A stretch of 64,000 nt of DNA from the NCBI RefSeq assembly GCF_000585255.1, contig NZ_JANL01000042.1:62001-126000 (forward strand). Direction: 5' to 3'. The notes beneath the pieces were generated by a model. It had not been told where the DNA came from and did no database searches. It was given only the letters and a program-made list of their open reading frames with translations. A program made the translations under genes and the position numbers. Shown here one piece after another: positions 35,804 through 44,228 of the stretch (positions are counted from its first letter, which is position 1; each line of letters starts with the position of its first letter). The stretch comes from Alkalibacterium sp. AK22 (lineage in GTDB: Bacteria > Bacillota > Bacilli > Lactobacillales > Carnobacteriaceae_A).

Positions 35804-35848
35804 AAAGACGGCTGTCGGACAGTTTACTCCTGTTTGACAGCCGTCTTT
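35804..35848 (+). terminator. Terminator after the PBP gene
   Basis: A 13-bp stem (AAAGACGGCTGTC with GACAGCCGTCTTT) with a short T-tract. Confidence 0.85.
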
Positions 35849-35896
35849 GTCCGTTTAAAATGTATTGAAACCAAGTGCTAGAAAAAAGCAATCGGT

Positions 35897-35926
35897 GCAA
35901 AAAAAAAGACACCCGAAGGCATCTTT
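35897..35926 (-). terminator. Terminator of rpmG
   Basis: On the minus strand AAAAGATGCC, a TTCG tetraloop and GGTGTCTTTT are followed by a run of T; two G-T pairs are in the stem. Confidence 0.85.
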
Positions 35927-35936
35927 TCTAGGGTAA

Positions 35937-36086
35937 TTATTTTGTTTCTCGGTGCAGTGTAACTTTACGTTCGCGTGGGCAATATTTTTTAACTTCCAGA
36001 CGCTCGGTGTTGTTACGCTTGTTTTTAGCTGTCAGATAATTGCGTTCTTTACAGTCTGTACATTCTAAAGTAACGTTTACTCGCAT
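35937..36086 (-). CDS. rpmG: 50S ribosomal protein L33
   Basis: A 49-residue basic ribosomal protein: [19 protein letters not shown], then [20 protein letters not shown]. The first CxxC pair is kept but the second has only one cysteine, so a full four-cysteine zinc ribbon is not present; this matches RpmGA-type L33 that has partly lost zinc binding. AGGAGG lies upstream of the ATG at 36086. It is convergent with the PBP gene, its usual neighbour. Confidence 0.96.
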   Translation of the reverse strand: MRVNVTLECTDCKERNYLTAKNKRNNTERLEVKKYCPRERKVTLHRETK

Positions 36087-36156
36087 GATTGTCCCTCCTA
36101 TATTCCTGTTTTGAAGGCTATCAAACATGATAGGTGTCTAGCCATTCGCCTTGACT

Positions 36157-36186
36157 AGAATACCACGTTTTAAAATAAAATGCCAA
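36157..36186 (-). promoter_or_regulatory. Promoter of rpmG
   Basis: On the minus strand TTGGCA (36181-36186) and TATTCT (36157-36162), spacer 18 bases. Confidence 0.6.
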
Positions 36187-36445
36187 TCTTTTTTAATAAA
36201 CGGTTCACGAACAGCAGATTATGTTCCAAAAATACCAATCTAAATAATTTTTATGTATTACTGAGATATGCATGCTCATCTTTTTGTAAAATAAATCGTA
36301 AAACCCGTATGCTCTAAGCTTACAGCGCTGCATACTCCACAGACCTGTTCCTGTTTTCTTGCTTGTCTTAAAAAAAATGGGCGTTTCAACAAGACTTTTA
36401 ATGGACAAATATGTTTAAATTGATATATGGAAAGGAGCGAAGACT
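36187..36445. other. Divergent gap between rpmG and the BCCT gene
   Basis: AT-rich with no recognisable gene. TGGACA and TATATG (36402-36428) have a 16-base spacer but would give almost no leader, so I do not call them a promoter. Confidence 0.5.
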
Positions 36446-38311
36446 ATGAGTGATCAAAAGAAACAAAAAATAACCAAGCACAAAAGAGAGGAGACAGAGT
36501 TTGACAGACGTCTGGAGTCTGAACGCCAGCTGGCCAAAAAACTCCGTAAAGAAGAAGTAACCGCCCGTAAAGAGGCCATCAAAAACAGAGAAAAGTTTAA
36601 AGGTCTGCAAATCAAGCCGACCGTATCCCTTTTTGATGAAGAAGGCCGGGAAGAGGTCGGAGAAAGAAACTGGGAAGGCTACGGCTTTGATATTCACCCG
36701 GAAGTAACCATTACATCATCTATTATTTTAGTTATATTTATAGCAGTTACGCTCATCTTCCCTCAACAGGCCCAGGCCTTTTTTGAAAGTACACTGGATA
36801 TCATTTCCAGTACAACAGGGTGGTTCATGATTTTTGCAGCAGTTATTTTTATTGTTGCTGCTCTGTTCTTTGCTTTCAGTCGCTACGGAACAATCCGCAT
36901 TGGCGGTCCGAAAGCTCAGCCTGAATTTTCTCGCTTTGCTTGGTACTCGATGCTTTTGAGTGCCGGTATGGGAATTGGCCTTTTGTTTTGGAGCGTGGCT
37001 GAGCCAGTCATGCATCTGAGTGAGCCATCACCAATGTTTGATACGGTAGAACCCAATACGGCAGCAGCTGCTCAGGCAGCCATGGCGTCGACGTTTTTCC
37101 ACTGGGGAATACATCCTTGGGCAATCTATGCGATTGTTGGACTGGGACTGGCCTTTTTCTCGTACAACAAAGGGCTGCCCTTGACGATCCGCTCGCTGTT
37201 TTATCCTTTGATCGGGAACAAGATATACGGTCTATGGGGAAATGTTATCGATATTTTGTCGGTTCTCGCAACGTTGATGGGATTAGCAACATCATTAGGG
37301 CTAGGTGTTGCCCAAGTCAATGCCGGCTTGAATCAGCTGCTGGGTATCAGTATCAGTACAACCGTACAAGTCATTTTGATTGCTGTCATTACCGGCTTCG
37401 CGACCATTTCAGTAGTCATGGGTCTAGATGGCGGGGTCAAGCGTCTGAGTGAGATCAACATGGTTCTGGCCGGCGTGTTTTTAGTGTTTGTTCTGATAGC
37501 CGGTCCGACAGTCTATATCATGAGTGGTTTCACTCAAAATGTCGGCTTTTACATCGCTAACTTTGTTGAGATGAGCTTCTGGACTGAAACGTTCAGAGAT
37601 AGTAACTGGCAGGGAGCATGGACCGTCTTCTACTGGGCCTGGTGGATATCCTGGTCGCCTTTTGTCGGCATGTTTATTGCCCGCGTCTCCAAAGGAAGAA
37701 CAGTTAAGGAATTTATCATCGGAGTTATTCTTATCCCGACAGCAGTCAGCTTTATCTGGATGAGCGTATTTGGCGGAACAGCCTTGTTCCAGGAGTTGAA
37801 CGGTATTGGTGAACTGAGCAGTGTGGTTGCTATCGATGAATCGCTGGCCCTGTTTTCACTGGTAGAAAATCTTCCCTTATCAACTTTGCTGTCCGTAGTT
37901 GGAATTGTCTTAGTCATTGTGTTCTTTGTTACGTCATCTGACTCAGGGTCACTGGTCGTTGACCACCTGACTTCCGGAGGTAAACTGGATTCTCCAGTGC
38001 CACAGAGAATTTTTTGGGCTATTATGGAAGGGGTCGTTGCGGCGACGCTTCTGGTCGGTGGAGGCTTAACAGCTTTGCAGACTGCTTCAATCATTACAGG
38101 TCTGCCGTTCACGTTTATTCTGCTGGTCATGATTTATTCCCTGTACCTGGGACTCCGACAAGAATACCTGATTGAACGTGCAGTAAAAGATAGACTGCAG
38201 CAAGTCAAGGATGATCACATTATTGGCGAAGTTATACAGGAAAGAGTTCAGGACAAAGCACTGGCTGAAGCAGTTACTGAAAGGCTGTTGGAAGAACGTC
38301 ATGATTCCTGA
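36446..38311 (+). CDS. BCCT-family osmolyte transporter (glycine betaine/choline type)
   Basis: A 621-residue secondary transporter of the betaine/carnitine/choline family with about 12 membrane helices. Diagnostic segments include GMGIGLLFWSVAEPVMHLSE, WGIHPWAIYAIVGLGLAFF and the tryptophan-rich WAWWISWSPFVGMFIARVSK. The GMGIG motif favours Na+-coupled glycine betaine uptake, as in OpuD and BetP. About 90 residues precede the first helix, very rich in Lys, Arg and Glu, longer than in OpuD; the C-terminus is also a charged tail and may sense osmotic state as in BetP. AAAGGAG lies before ATG 36446. Confidence 0.92.
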   Translation: MSDQKKQKITKHKREETEFDRRLESERQLAKKLRKEEVTARKEAIKNREKFKGLQIKPTVSLFDEEGREEVGERNWEGYGFDIHPEVTITSSIILVIFIAVTLIFPQQAQAFFESTLDIISSTTGWFMIFAAVIFIVAALFFAFSRYGTIRIGGPKAQPEFSRFAWYSMLLSAGMGIGLLFWSVAEPVMHLSEPSPMFDTVEPNTAAAAQAAMASTFFHWGIHPWAIYAIVGLGLAFFSYNKGLPLTIRSLFYPLIGNKIYGLWGNVIDILSVLATLMGLATSLGLGVAQVNAGLNQLLGISISTTVQVILIAVITGFATISVVMGLDGGVKRLSEINMVLAGVFLVFVLIAGPTVYIMSGFTQNVGFYIANFVEMSFWTETFRDSNWQGAWTVFYWAWWISWSPFVGMFIARVSKGRTVKEFIIGVILIPTAVSFIWMSVFGGTALFQELNGIGELSSVVAIDESLALFSLVENLPLSTLLSVVGIVLVIVFFVTSSDSGSLVVDHLTSGGKLDSPVPQRIFWAIMEGVVAATLLVGGGLTALQTASIITGLPFTFILLVMIYSLYLGLRQEYLIERAVKDRLQQVKDDHIIGEVIQERVQDKALAEAVTERLLEERHDS

Positions 38312-38376
38312 TTGATATTTGACAGATCCGATTCAGATACTAAACGTGTGCCACTTAACAAACAGACGATAAAGAT

Positions 38377-38408
38377 GAGGCCGGGACAGCTGTCCCGGCT
38401 TCTTTTTA
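38377..38408 (+). terminator. Terminator after the BCCT gene
   Basis: GCCGGGACA/TGTCCCGGC with a two-base centre extended by GAG/TTC, followed by TTTTT. Confidence 0.82.
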
Positions 38409-39081
38409 TATGCAAGACTGACTGTTACAGAAAAAATGCTGTAAGCGTTGAAGAATTATGCAGGTTCACCTGGACTTTCTAAGGTAAAAACTGTGTGAAA
38501 TCATGCAGACTCTTCTTAATATGCATACTAAAACTGAAGCAGAGTCACTCATACTGAATCAAGAGGATGAGCTGACCCGCTAAACACGCAGCGTTCAAAC
38601 TCGGCAAGGAAAACGCCTGAGTTGATCCGCAGATGCACTAGCCCTCTAGCTGAAAGCGGCTGAAGGCAGTGAGTTGGACCGTTAAGCGCGTAGCGTTCAA
38701 ACCTAAAGAGGAAGCCAGAGCCGGGCTAGTCTGATTCTGGACTTTGTTCAGAAACCCAAGGCATAACAAAACGAAGATGACGCCTGATACTGACGATTTG
38801 AAAGATCAGCCCCAGCGCCACTTGCATAACATGCATACGGTTGCAGCTATCTGTTTTTCTGAGCTGGAAGGATGTTTAAGCAAAGTGTTGGTCAGGAAAA
38901 CTTAAATCGGAACAGAGCCTCCAAGGGCGACCGTCATAAAATAACGTATTGAATTATGCCCGGGATATTAACATTCATGCAGATATATTCGGGTCTTATT
39001 TGCTTATTCCATTCTTCCTATATGCAAGTAAATGTGATAGTATTTTAAATAGTTGAATACATATAGAAAAGAGGGGAAACT
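38409..39081. other. Long non-coding gap
   Basis: About 670 bases with no gene I can support. Between 38569 and 38715 there are three degenerate repeat units (see that entry). The rest has no clear hairpin, RNA family or frame with a ribosome binding site. It could be a decayed gene, but no protein similarity is visible. Confidence 0.5.
38569..38715 (+). repeat. Three degenerate ~50-bp repeats
   Basis: Units begin with GAGCTGACCCG (38569), GAGTTGATCCG (38619) and GAGTTGGACCG (38671). Units 1 and 3 also share an AGCGTTCAAAC segment. They are far more diverged than the array at 27951 and share no sequence with it. Confidence 0.6.
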
Positions 39082-39444
39082 ATGGAGATATGGATGATAG
39101 CAGGTTCGCTTATGCTGATGTCTGCTGTGTTATTTGGCTATTCATTTGTTAAAAAAGAAGAGAAAGAACCGGCCTATAAAGAGCTAGAGTCTTTTTCGCT
39201 AGCAGTGACAAAAACAGTCTATGATCTGAACCGGCGCGTACATACACTGGAATCTAAACTTAATCTGTCGCTTGAAGATGAAGAGCTGCAGTCTGACCAG
39301 ATGACACGTCTGATGAAAGATAATACGATCACGCTGTTCACTAAAGGAGTAGCGACCAAAGAAATCGCTCGACAGCTCAGCCTGTCACACGGTGTCGTTC
39401 AGGAAGTCGTCAATGACTATATCACTGAGCACATTGAATCTTAA
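39082..39444 (+). CDS. Membrane-anchored protein with C-terminal helix-turn-helix
   Basis: A 120-residue protein I do not recognise with certainty. A membrane helix (residues 3-23) is followed by a predicted coiled-coil (about 35-60) and a C-terminal helix-turn-helix-like stretch (LFTKGVATKEIARQLSLSHG, then VVQEVVNDY). The layout resembles SwrB/YlxL-type proteins of Bacillus, but that gene lies in a flagellar cluster and none is here. GAGGGG precedes ATG 39082. It is followed 19 bp later by the MltG-domain protein. Confidence 0.6.
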   Translation: MEIWMIAGSLMLMSAVLFGYSFVKKEEKEPAYKELESFSLAVTKTVYDLNRRVHTLESKLNLSLEDEELQSDQMTRLMKDNTITLFTKGVATKEIARQLSLSHGVVQEVVNDYITEHIES

Positions 39445-39463
39445 TTAAGAAATGAGGAACATC

Positions 39464-39994
39464 ATGACTAAAAAGAATATACGCATCCTTGCCTCAGGTT
39501 TTCTGCTGTCCGGGCTGATGATTCTGCTTATTCATTCTTTGGGACCTGTGCAGTCAGAAGCGGCAGATCAAGAAAAGATTGAAACCCTGGAGGCAGAAAT
39601 TAACTTTCTGGAAGGCATGATTGCTGATCTGGAGATGGAAAATGAACGGTTAGCCAGTGAATATGGTGTTTTTGCGGATTTAGATGACAGTATTGAAGAG
39701 GAAGCCTCTTCAGCAGAAGCTGATCAGGATCGTGCAGATGAGACGGAAGAAGCAGCTGATGAGTCTCAAGACTCACAAGGAGACGACGCGGTCGAGCATA
39801 CCGTAGTGATTGGGGAAGGCCAGCCGAGCAGTGTGATTGCAAGTCAGCTGCAGTCATTCGGTATGATTGATGATGTTTTTGCCTTTAATGACTATATGGA
39901 AGACAACGACCTAATCAGACGCGTTCGTCCGGGTTCCTACGTGGTACGTACGGATATGAACCGTGATCAGATTATCGAAGCCATCATTCGTTAG
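39464..39994 (+). CDS. Membrane protein with MltG-type N-terminal domain only
   Basis: A 176-residue protein. One membrane helix (residues 8-27) is followed by a coiled-coil (about 35-65), an acidic low-complexity linker rich in Glu, Asp, Ala and Ser (about 70-110), and a C-terminal 65-residue domain (GEGQPSSVIASQLQSFGMID, then DLIRRVRPGSYVV) that resembles the LysM-like subdomain of the endolytic transglycosylase MltG/YceG. The catalytic domain of MltG is absent, so it is not predicted to cut glycan. GAGG lies 6 bases before ATG 39464; ATG 39452 is an in-frame alternative. Confidence 0.62.
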   Translation: MTKKNIRILASGFLLSGLMILLIHSLGPVQSEAADQEKIETLEAEINFLEGMIADLEMENERLASEYGVFADLDDSIEEEASSAEADQDRADETEEAADESQDSQGDDAVEHTVVIGEGQPSSVIASQLQSFGMIDDVFAFNDYMEDNDLIRRVRPGSYVVRTDMNRDQIIEAIIR

Positions 39995-40067
39995 ATTTTC
40001 ACTCTCTGCTGCTTTGGGGTATCATAAAGATATAAGTAAGAAACTTAATATGCGAGGAGACACTATA

Positions 40068-40325
40068 ATGAGTGAAACTGCAGTAATCTTTATGTCCAAC
40101 GGGAAGACTTATACAGTAAGCAAAACACCGGATGCTATACTGGCGGATCTGACTTCAAATCCTGCTTCAAGTAGCTACCCAATTCAGAAATACACATTGC
40201 CAAACGGCAAAGACGTGCTGCTGAATGTCAGCCATATCGTTGCAGTAGAAACCAGTGAACTTAGCAATATGGACGTGTCCAGTCAGGATCAGCATAATCC
40301 TGTAGAGGATAACCGTACGCACTGA
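40068..40325 (+). CDS. Small protein of unknown function
   Basis: An 85-residue soluble protein I do not recognise. The first 65 residues (MSETAVIFMSNGKTYTVSKT, later YTLPNGKDVLLNVSHIVAVE) look like a compact all-beta domain; the last 20 are polar and probably disordered. GCGAGGAGA lies 9 bases before ATG 40068; the frame is open from 39963 but without a better start. It is followed by a strong terminator and could be the last gene of the unit starting at 39082. Confidence 0.65.
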   Translation: MSETAVIFMSNGKTYTVSKTPDAILADLTSNPASSSYPIQKYTLPNGKDVLLNVSHIVAVETSELSNMDVSSQDQHNPVEDNRTH

Positions 40326-40375
40326 ATAGGATCAGCGAGCTAAACAGCGCATACTTTTGATCATTGGTGTGTATG

Positions 40376-40436
40376 CAAAAAGCAGTGAGGAACGTGACCC
40401 AGTCCAAGTGACGGTGACACTTCCTCCTGCTTTTTG
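40376..40436 (+). terminator. Terminator after the small protein gene
   Basis: CAAAAAGCAG-GAGGAA pairs with TTCCTC-CTGCTTTTTG with one bulge, followed by TTTT. Confidence 0.85.
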
Positions 40437-40521
40437 TTTTTTCTTTAAATAATTTTTTTCTAAATTGGTTGAGGATTAAGAATATGCTATACTGAAACTA
40501 AAGGTTAAGGGAGCTAAAAGA

Positions 40522-41211
40522 GTGAACTACCAGACAAAAATGAAATTGCGAAGATGGAATAGAAAGCCCTTTATTGCATACGGACTGCTGGGGATAACGG
40601 GACTCATGTACTTGCTCCAAGAGGCCTTAGGTGGAAGCACCAATCAGTTTGTGCTTGTTCAACTGGGAGCCAAAGTCAATGAACTGATTGTCATGGGAGA
40701 ATGGTGGAGACTGTTCACGCCGATGTTTTTGCATATCGGAATCACACACTTGCTGTTCAACGGACTGGTTCTGTACTTTTTGGGAATTCAGCTGGAGATG
40801 GTCTTTGGACACTGGCGGTTTTTCCTGCTGTATGTACTCAGTGCACTGGCCGGGAATGCAGCCAGCTTTGCTTTAAACCAGAGCATATCTGCAGGAGCCA
40901 GCACGGCATTGTTCGGCTTGTTCGGTTCTACTCTCGTTTTAGGTAAGCTCTATCCGACCAACCCGCAAATTGGAGCAATGGCGCGAAATTTTTCTCTTCT
41001 CATTGTTTTGAACCTGGTGTTTGGCCTGCTGAGTCCCGGCATCGATATGGCCGGACATGTGGGAGGTCTGATTGGAGGCTATCTGCTGGCTTATGCCCTG
41101 TCTACACCTAACACCTATAATAATAATAAAAAGAACCAGCTCAAATATGCCTTACTTTACGTAGGTGTGGTGCTCGTGTTCTTAATTATCGGTTATGCCA
41201 GATTTGCTTAA
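40522..41211 (+). CDS. Rhomboid intramembrane serine protease, GluP-like
   Basis: A 229-residue protein with six or seven membrane helices. The serine of the catalytic dyad is in GASTALFGLFGS and the histidine in DMAGHVGGLIGGYLL; HIGITHLLFN is the conserved loop/helix 2 segment. It lacks the large cytoplasmic TPR part of Bacillus GluP (YqgP). It stands directly before glk, as gluP does in Bacillus. GTG 40522 follows GGGAG by about 9 bases. Confidence 0.92.
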   Translation: MNYQTKMKLRRWNRKPFIAYGLLGITGLMYLLQEALGGSTNQFVLVQLGAKVNELIVMGEWWRLFTPMFLHIGITHLLFNGLVLYFLGIQLEMVFGHWRFFLLYVLSALAGNAASFALNQSISAGASTALFGLFGSTLVLGKLYPTNPQIGAMARNFSLLIVLNLVFGLLSPGIDMAGHVGGLIGGYLLAYALSTPNTYNNNKKNQLKYALLYVGVVLVFLIIGYARFA

Positions 41212-41253
41212 TTGAACGAGCAGCTTGGCTGACCAACTGGAGGAGGAAAACGA

Positions 41254-42240
41254 TTGAAAAACAGAAAAATCATTGGCATTGACTTGGGTGGTACCACCGT
41301 CAAGTTTGCTGTTGTCACAACGGACGGCGAAATTATCAGCAAGTGGAGTATTGTGACGGATACTTCAGAAGAGGGAACATGTATCACTCCTTCGATTATT
41401 CACGCGCTAAAAACTTATATGTCAGAGCATGGCTACACATCCGACGACTTTATCGGTATTGGTATGGGTTCTCCCGGTACAGTCAATAAAGAATACGGTA
41501 CGGTAATCGGAGCTTACAACCTGAACTGGGTGACAACTCAGAACCTAAGAGAAGAAATTGAAGGGGCTACGGGTATTCCATTCTTTATCGATAATGACGC
41601 CAACGTCGCTGCACTTGGTGAACAATGGATAGGGGCCGGAAACAAAGAGCCCGATGTCGTGTTCATTACACTAGGGACAGGTGTCGGTGGCGGTGTAATC
41701 GTCAACGGACAGATTGTACATGGTTCAGGTGGAGCGGCAGGTGAAATCGGGCACATGACAGTTGACCGGGGTGGATACGACTGTACTTGCGGGAAACAGG
41801 GCTGTCTGGAAACAGTGGCCAGTGCTACAGGAGTCGTCAGGGTAGCGAAAGACCGCGCTCGCACGTACTCTGATGATTCAGTCTTGAAAGACAGTATAGT
41901 GGCTGAAGAGCCGGTCGATACAAAAATCATCATGGATGCGGCTAAAGAGGGAGATGCTTTCGCGCTCTCGGTTATAGATGAAATTAGCGACTATCTTGGA
42001 CTGGCCTGCGGGAATATTGCCAATCTGCTGAATCCGTCGACCATTGTTATCGGTGGAGGAGTATCCAAAGCGGGAGATTTTCTGGCTGAAAAAATCCGCG
42101 ATCGCTTTTCTGTTTACGCCTTTCCAACAATCAGAACATCCACTCATATCCGTCTAGCGGAACTAGGCAATGATGCAGGAGTTATTGGAGCAAGTTCCCT
42201 TGTGTTGAATGAGTCCGTATATGAGCAAATAAGTGAATAG
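41254..42240 (+). CDS. glk: ROK-family glucokinase
   Basis: A 328-residue sugar kinase that phosphorylates glucose with ATP. The phosphate-binding loop GIDLGGTTVKFAVV is at the N-terminus, DNDANVAALGEQW carries the catalytic aspartate, and the zinc site is GHMTVDRGGYDCTCGKQGCLE-like (CxCxxxxC near residue 176). TTG 41254 follows GGAGGAGG. It lies behind the rhomboid gene, the usual order in Firmicutes, though no YqgQ-type small gene lies between. Confidence 0.95.
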   Translation: MKNRKIIGIDLGGTTVKFAVVTTDGEIISKWSIVTDTSEEGTCITPSIIHALKTYMSEHGYTSDDFIGIGMGSPGTVNKEYGTVIGAYNLNWVTTQNLREEIEGATGIPFFIDNDANVAALGEQWIGAGNKEPDVVFITLGTGVGGGVIVNGQIVHGSGGAAGEIGHMTVDRGGYDCTCGKQGCLETVASATGVVRVAKDRARTYSDDSVLKDSIVAEEPVDTKIIMDAAKEGDAFALSVIDEISDYLGLACGNIANLLNPSTIVIGGGVSKAGDFLAEKIRDRFSVYAFPTIRTSTHIRLAELGNDAGVIGASSLVLNESVYEQISE

Positions 42241-42299
42241 AACTCGTCTTTTGTGGTAAAATAATAACAAATAAACCCCATGATAAAGAGGTGAGTAGC

Positions 42300-43406
42300 A
42301 TGTTCAATGAACTGACGCACAACATTTTTTCTTGTGTTTCTTTTACATGCTGCTCTCTTTTTTTATTTGCCTGTGCCGCTTCAGGTGAACAGGAAGAAAA
42401 GGATCAGCAGGCAACTGAGCTGACGCTACATAAACTTGAAATAAATTATCAAGACTTTCAAAAAATAGCAGGCTGGGTAAGCAATGATACCCTGCTAGTG
42501 CATTCAGGAGACAGTCAACTGCATGCTTTCCATCTTTTTGATATTTTTACCGGAGAAATTGAGCTCATTTATGAATCAGATAGCTATATTCTCAGTACAG
42601 AAATAAACCAGGGGGAAAATTTGGTGCTTTTTCAGGAAGTATCTGATGACATCAGTCAGCTTCATGTGATGGAGCTCGAGGGGGGGATCCTGCACAGCAC
42701 TGAACTGCCCCACGGCGGATATGTGACTTTGGACTGGAATACCATCGATCCGGGCCGGATTTTTATCTCGCATTATGCCTATGATCCAGGTGAAGCCCTT
42801 GAGTCTATTCGTGTTCAAGTCTGGGATACCGAACAAGGCAGTCTCGAAGACATAGCTGTCCCGTCCATGTATCCAAAATGGTATTCTTCCAATGTCTATC
42901 TCTACGTTGATGAGCTAAAAGGACAAAACCTCTATATTGTAGACTCGAGGGAAGCTGATAGTGACATGCTGATCAGCCGGGACATCAGAGACTTTTTTCT
43001 GCACCAGGATACCTTTATCGGCATTGTCCCTTCGGACATCAATGAGAATCATGTCTACCTCTTTCACGAGTACCCCTTTCTCGTAGGTGAGCAAGTCATC
43101 ACCATCCCCAAAGTCAGCTTGTTCGATGCGCCAGTAAAGCCTTTTTTGACCCAGTCAAGACGTGATGGAGATATTTACGGCGTTATTGCCCGGGAACCCG
43201 TCACACTGGAAGAGGAGCTGGGAACCTTTGCGCTTCAGAAACTGGACTTTGAAGCAGAGGACATGACTGAAATCATGCCCCTGCCTTATGATGCGCCTGT
43301 TCTGTTGTCGCCCAATGAGGAATATGTGCTCTTTGGATGGCGATATGAGTACCTGATTGACTTGGGCAATCAAGAGATGCATGAACTCGTGGACTTGCCC
43401 TCTTAA
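42300..43406 (+). CDS. YqgU-like lipoprotein
   Basis: A 368-residue predicted lipoprotein: a hydrophobic signal (residues 9-24) ends in the lipobox LFAC, so Cys25 should be lipidated. The rest is beta-rich with repeated VQVWDTEQGS-like strands, consistent with a beta-propeller. In Bacillus the lipoprotein YqgU occupies the neighbourhood of gluP-glcK, which supports the name; the role is unknown. ATG 42300 is preferred, with GAGGTG 6 bases upstream, over GTG 42291. Confidence 0.72.
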   Translation: MFNELTHNIFSCVSFTCCSLFLFACAASGEQEEKDQQATELTLHKLEINYQDFQKIAGWVSNDTLLVHSGDSQLHAFHLFDIFTGEIELIYESDSYILSTEINQGENLVLFQEVSDDISQLHVMELEGGILHSTELPHGGYVTLDWNTIDPGRIFISHYAYDPGEALESIRVQVWDTEQGSLEDIAVPSMYPKWYSSNVYLYVDELKGQNLYIVDSREADSDMLISRDIRDFFLHQDTFIGIVPSDINENHVYLFHEYPFLVGEQVITIPKVSLFDAPVKPFLTQSRRDGDIYGVIAREPVTLEEELGTFALQKLDFEAEDMTEIMPLPYDAPVLLSPNEEYVLFGWRYEYLIDLGNQEMHELVDLPS

Positions 43407-43476
43407 AAATGTACTAGAAATTTGGACGTTTCTCATGTAAACTATTAGATGACATGGATTAGAGAGGAAGTTGTTA

Positions 43477-43878
43477 TTGGATAATTGGACACTTATTACT
43501 ATCATTTTATGGATTGGAATCATTGCCTGGGGAATCTGGGAGCTTGTGCAGTTCTTCAGACGAAAAAAAGCGGCGACTGTTTTGAGCAATGAAGAATTCA
43601 AGCAGGATATGCGTAAGGCACAGATTGTCGATGTACGCGGTAAGGATGAATTTGATGCTGGTCACATTCTGGGTGCCCGCAATATTCCTTATATGCAGCT
43701 AAAACAGCGCGCAGGGGAACTACGAAAGGATCAGCCGATTTACTTGTATGATGACAAGAAAACGATCAGCTTCCGTTCTGCCTTGCTCTTGCAGAAAAAA
43801 GGCTTTGAAAATCTTTATATCCTCAAAGACGGTTACAGCAAATGGGATGGAAAGATTAAGCGCAAAAAAACAGTCTGA
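43477..43878 (+). CDS. Membrane-anchored rhodanese-like protein without the catalytic cysteine
   Basis: A 133-residue protein: one membrane helix (residues 4-24), then a rhodanese fold (VDVRGKDEFDAGHILGARNI and QPIYLYDDKKTISFRSALLL). The active-site cysteine expected after IYLY is replaced by Asp in DDKKTISFRSA, so sulfurtransferase activity is not predicted. Similar to YqhL-type proteins. TTG 43477 follows GAGGAAG by 6 bases; TTG 43471 is too close to it. Confidence 0.82.
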   Translation: MDNWTLITIILWIGIIAWGIWELVQFFRRKKAATVLSNEEFKQDMRKAQIVDVRGKDEFDAGHILGARNIPYMQLKQRAGELRKDQPIYLYDDKKTISFRSALLLQKKGFENLYILKDGYSKWDGKIKRKKTV

Positions 43879-43932
43879 TTTTCTGTAGAGTAAACAATAC
43901 TTTTCACAGCATAGACTGCAGTTGAATAGTCG

Positions 43933-43962
43933 AAAAAGGAATCAATAGCGATTCCTTTTTTT
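43933..43962 (+). terminator. Terminator after the rhodanese-like gene
   Basis: AAAAAGGAATC pairs with GATTCCTTTTT around a 6-base loop, then TT. Confidence 0.85.
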
Positions 43963-44228
43963 ATATAATTATTGCATAAATATGGCGGCATGACAGTGAG
44001 GGGACTTCTATTAAAGTCAAAGAGTTTTTGACTAAATCAGCTGCCTGCTTTACATATAGGCGGTCAGTCATGCTATACTGCTAGCATATTTTTTGCTTTA
44101 ACTGCGTCTTCTTTTGTCAGAAATAACAGAGAACGTTGAGGCAAAAAACAGTAAAAAAGGGTATAGGACCAAAGCAGAAGAACATAGGTACTTGGTTTTA
44201 TACCATTAAAGATTAAAAGGAGAAAATT
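43963..44228 (+). promoter_or_regulatory. Upstream region of the DHA2 exporter gene
   Basis: TTGACT (44028-44033) and TACATA (44051-44056) with a 17-base spacer form a possible promoter, giving a leader of about 165 bases. Within it, ATGCTA (44070-44075) pairs with TAGCAT (44082-44087) and is followed by ATTTTTT, a weak terminator-like hairpin that also spells ATG CTA TAC TGC TAG. No other gene is seen. Confidence 0.4.

Noticed and set aside
38409-39081. Decayed transposase or prophage remnant
   Set aside because: No recognisable protein fragment in any frame and no terminal inverted repeats or target duplications.
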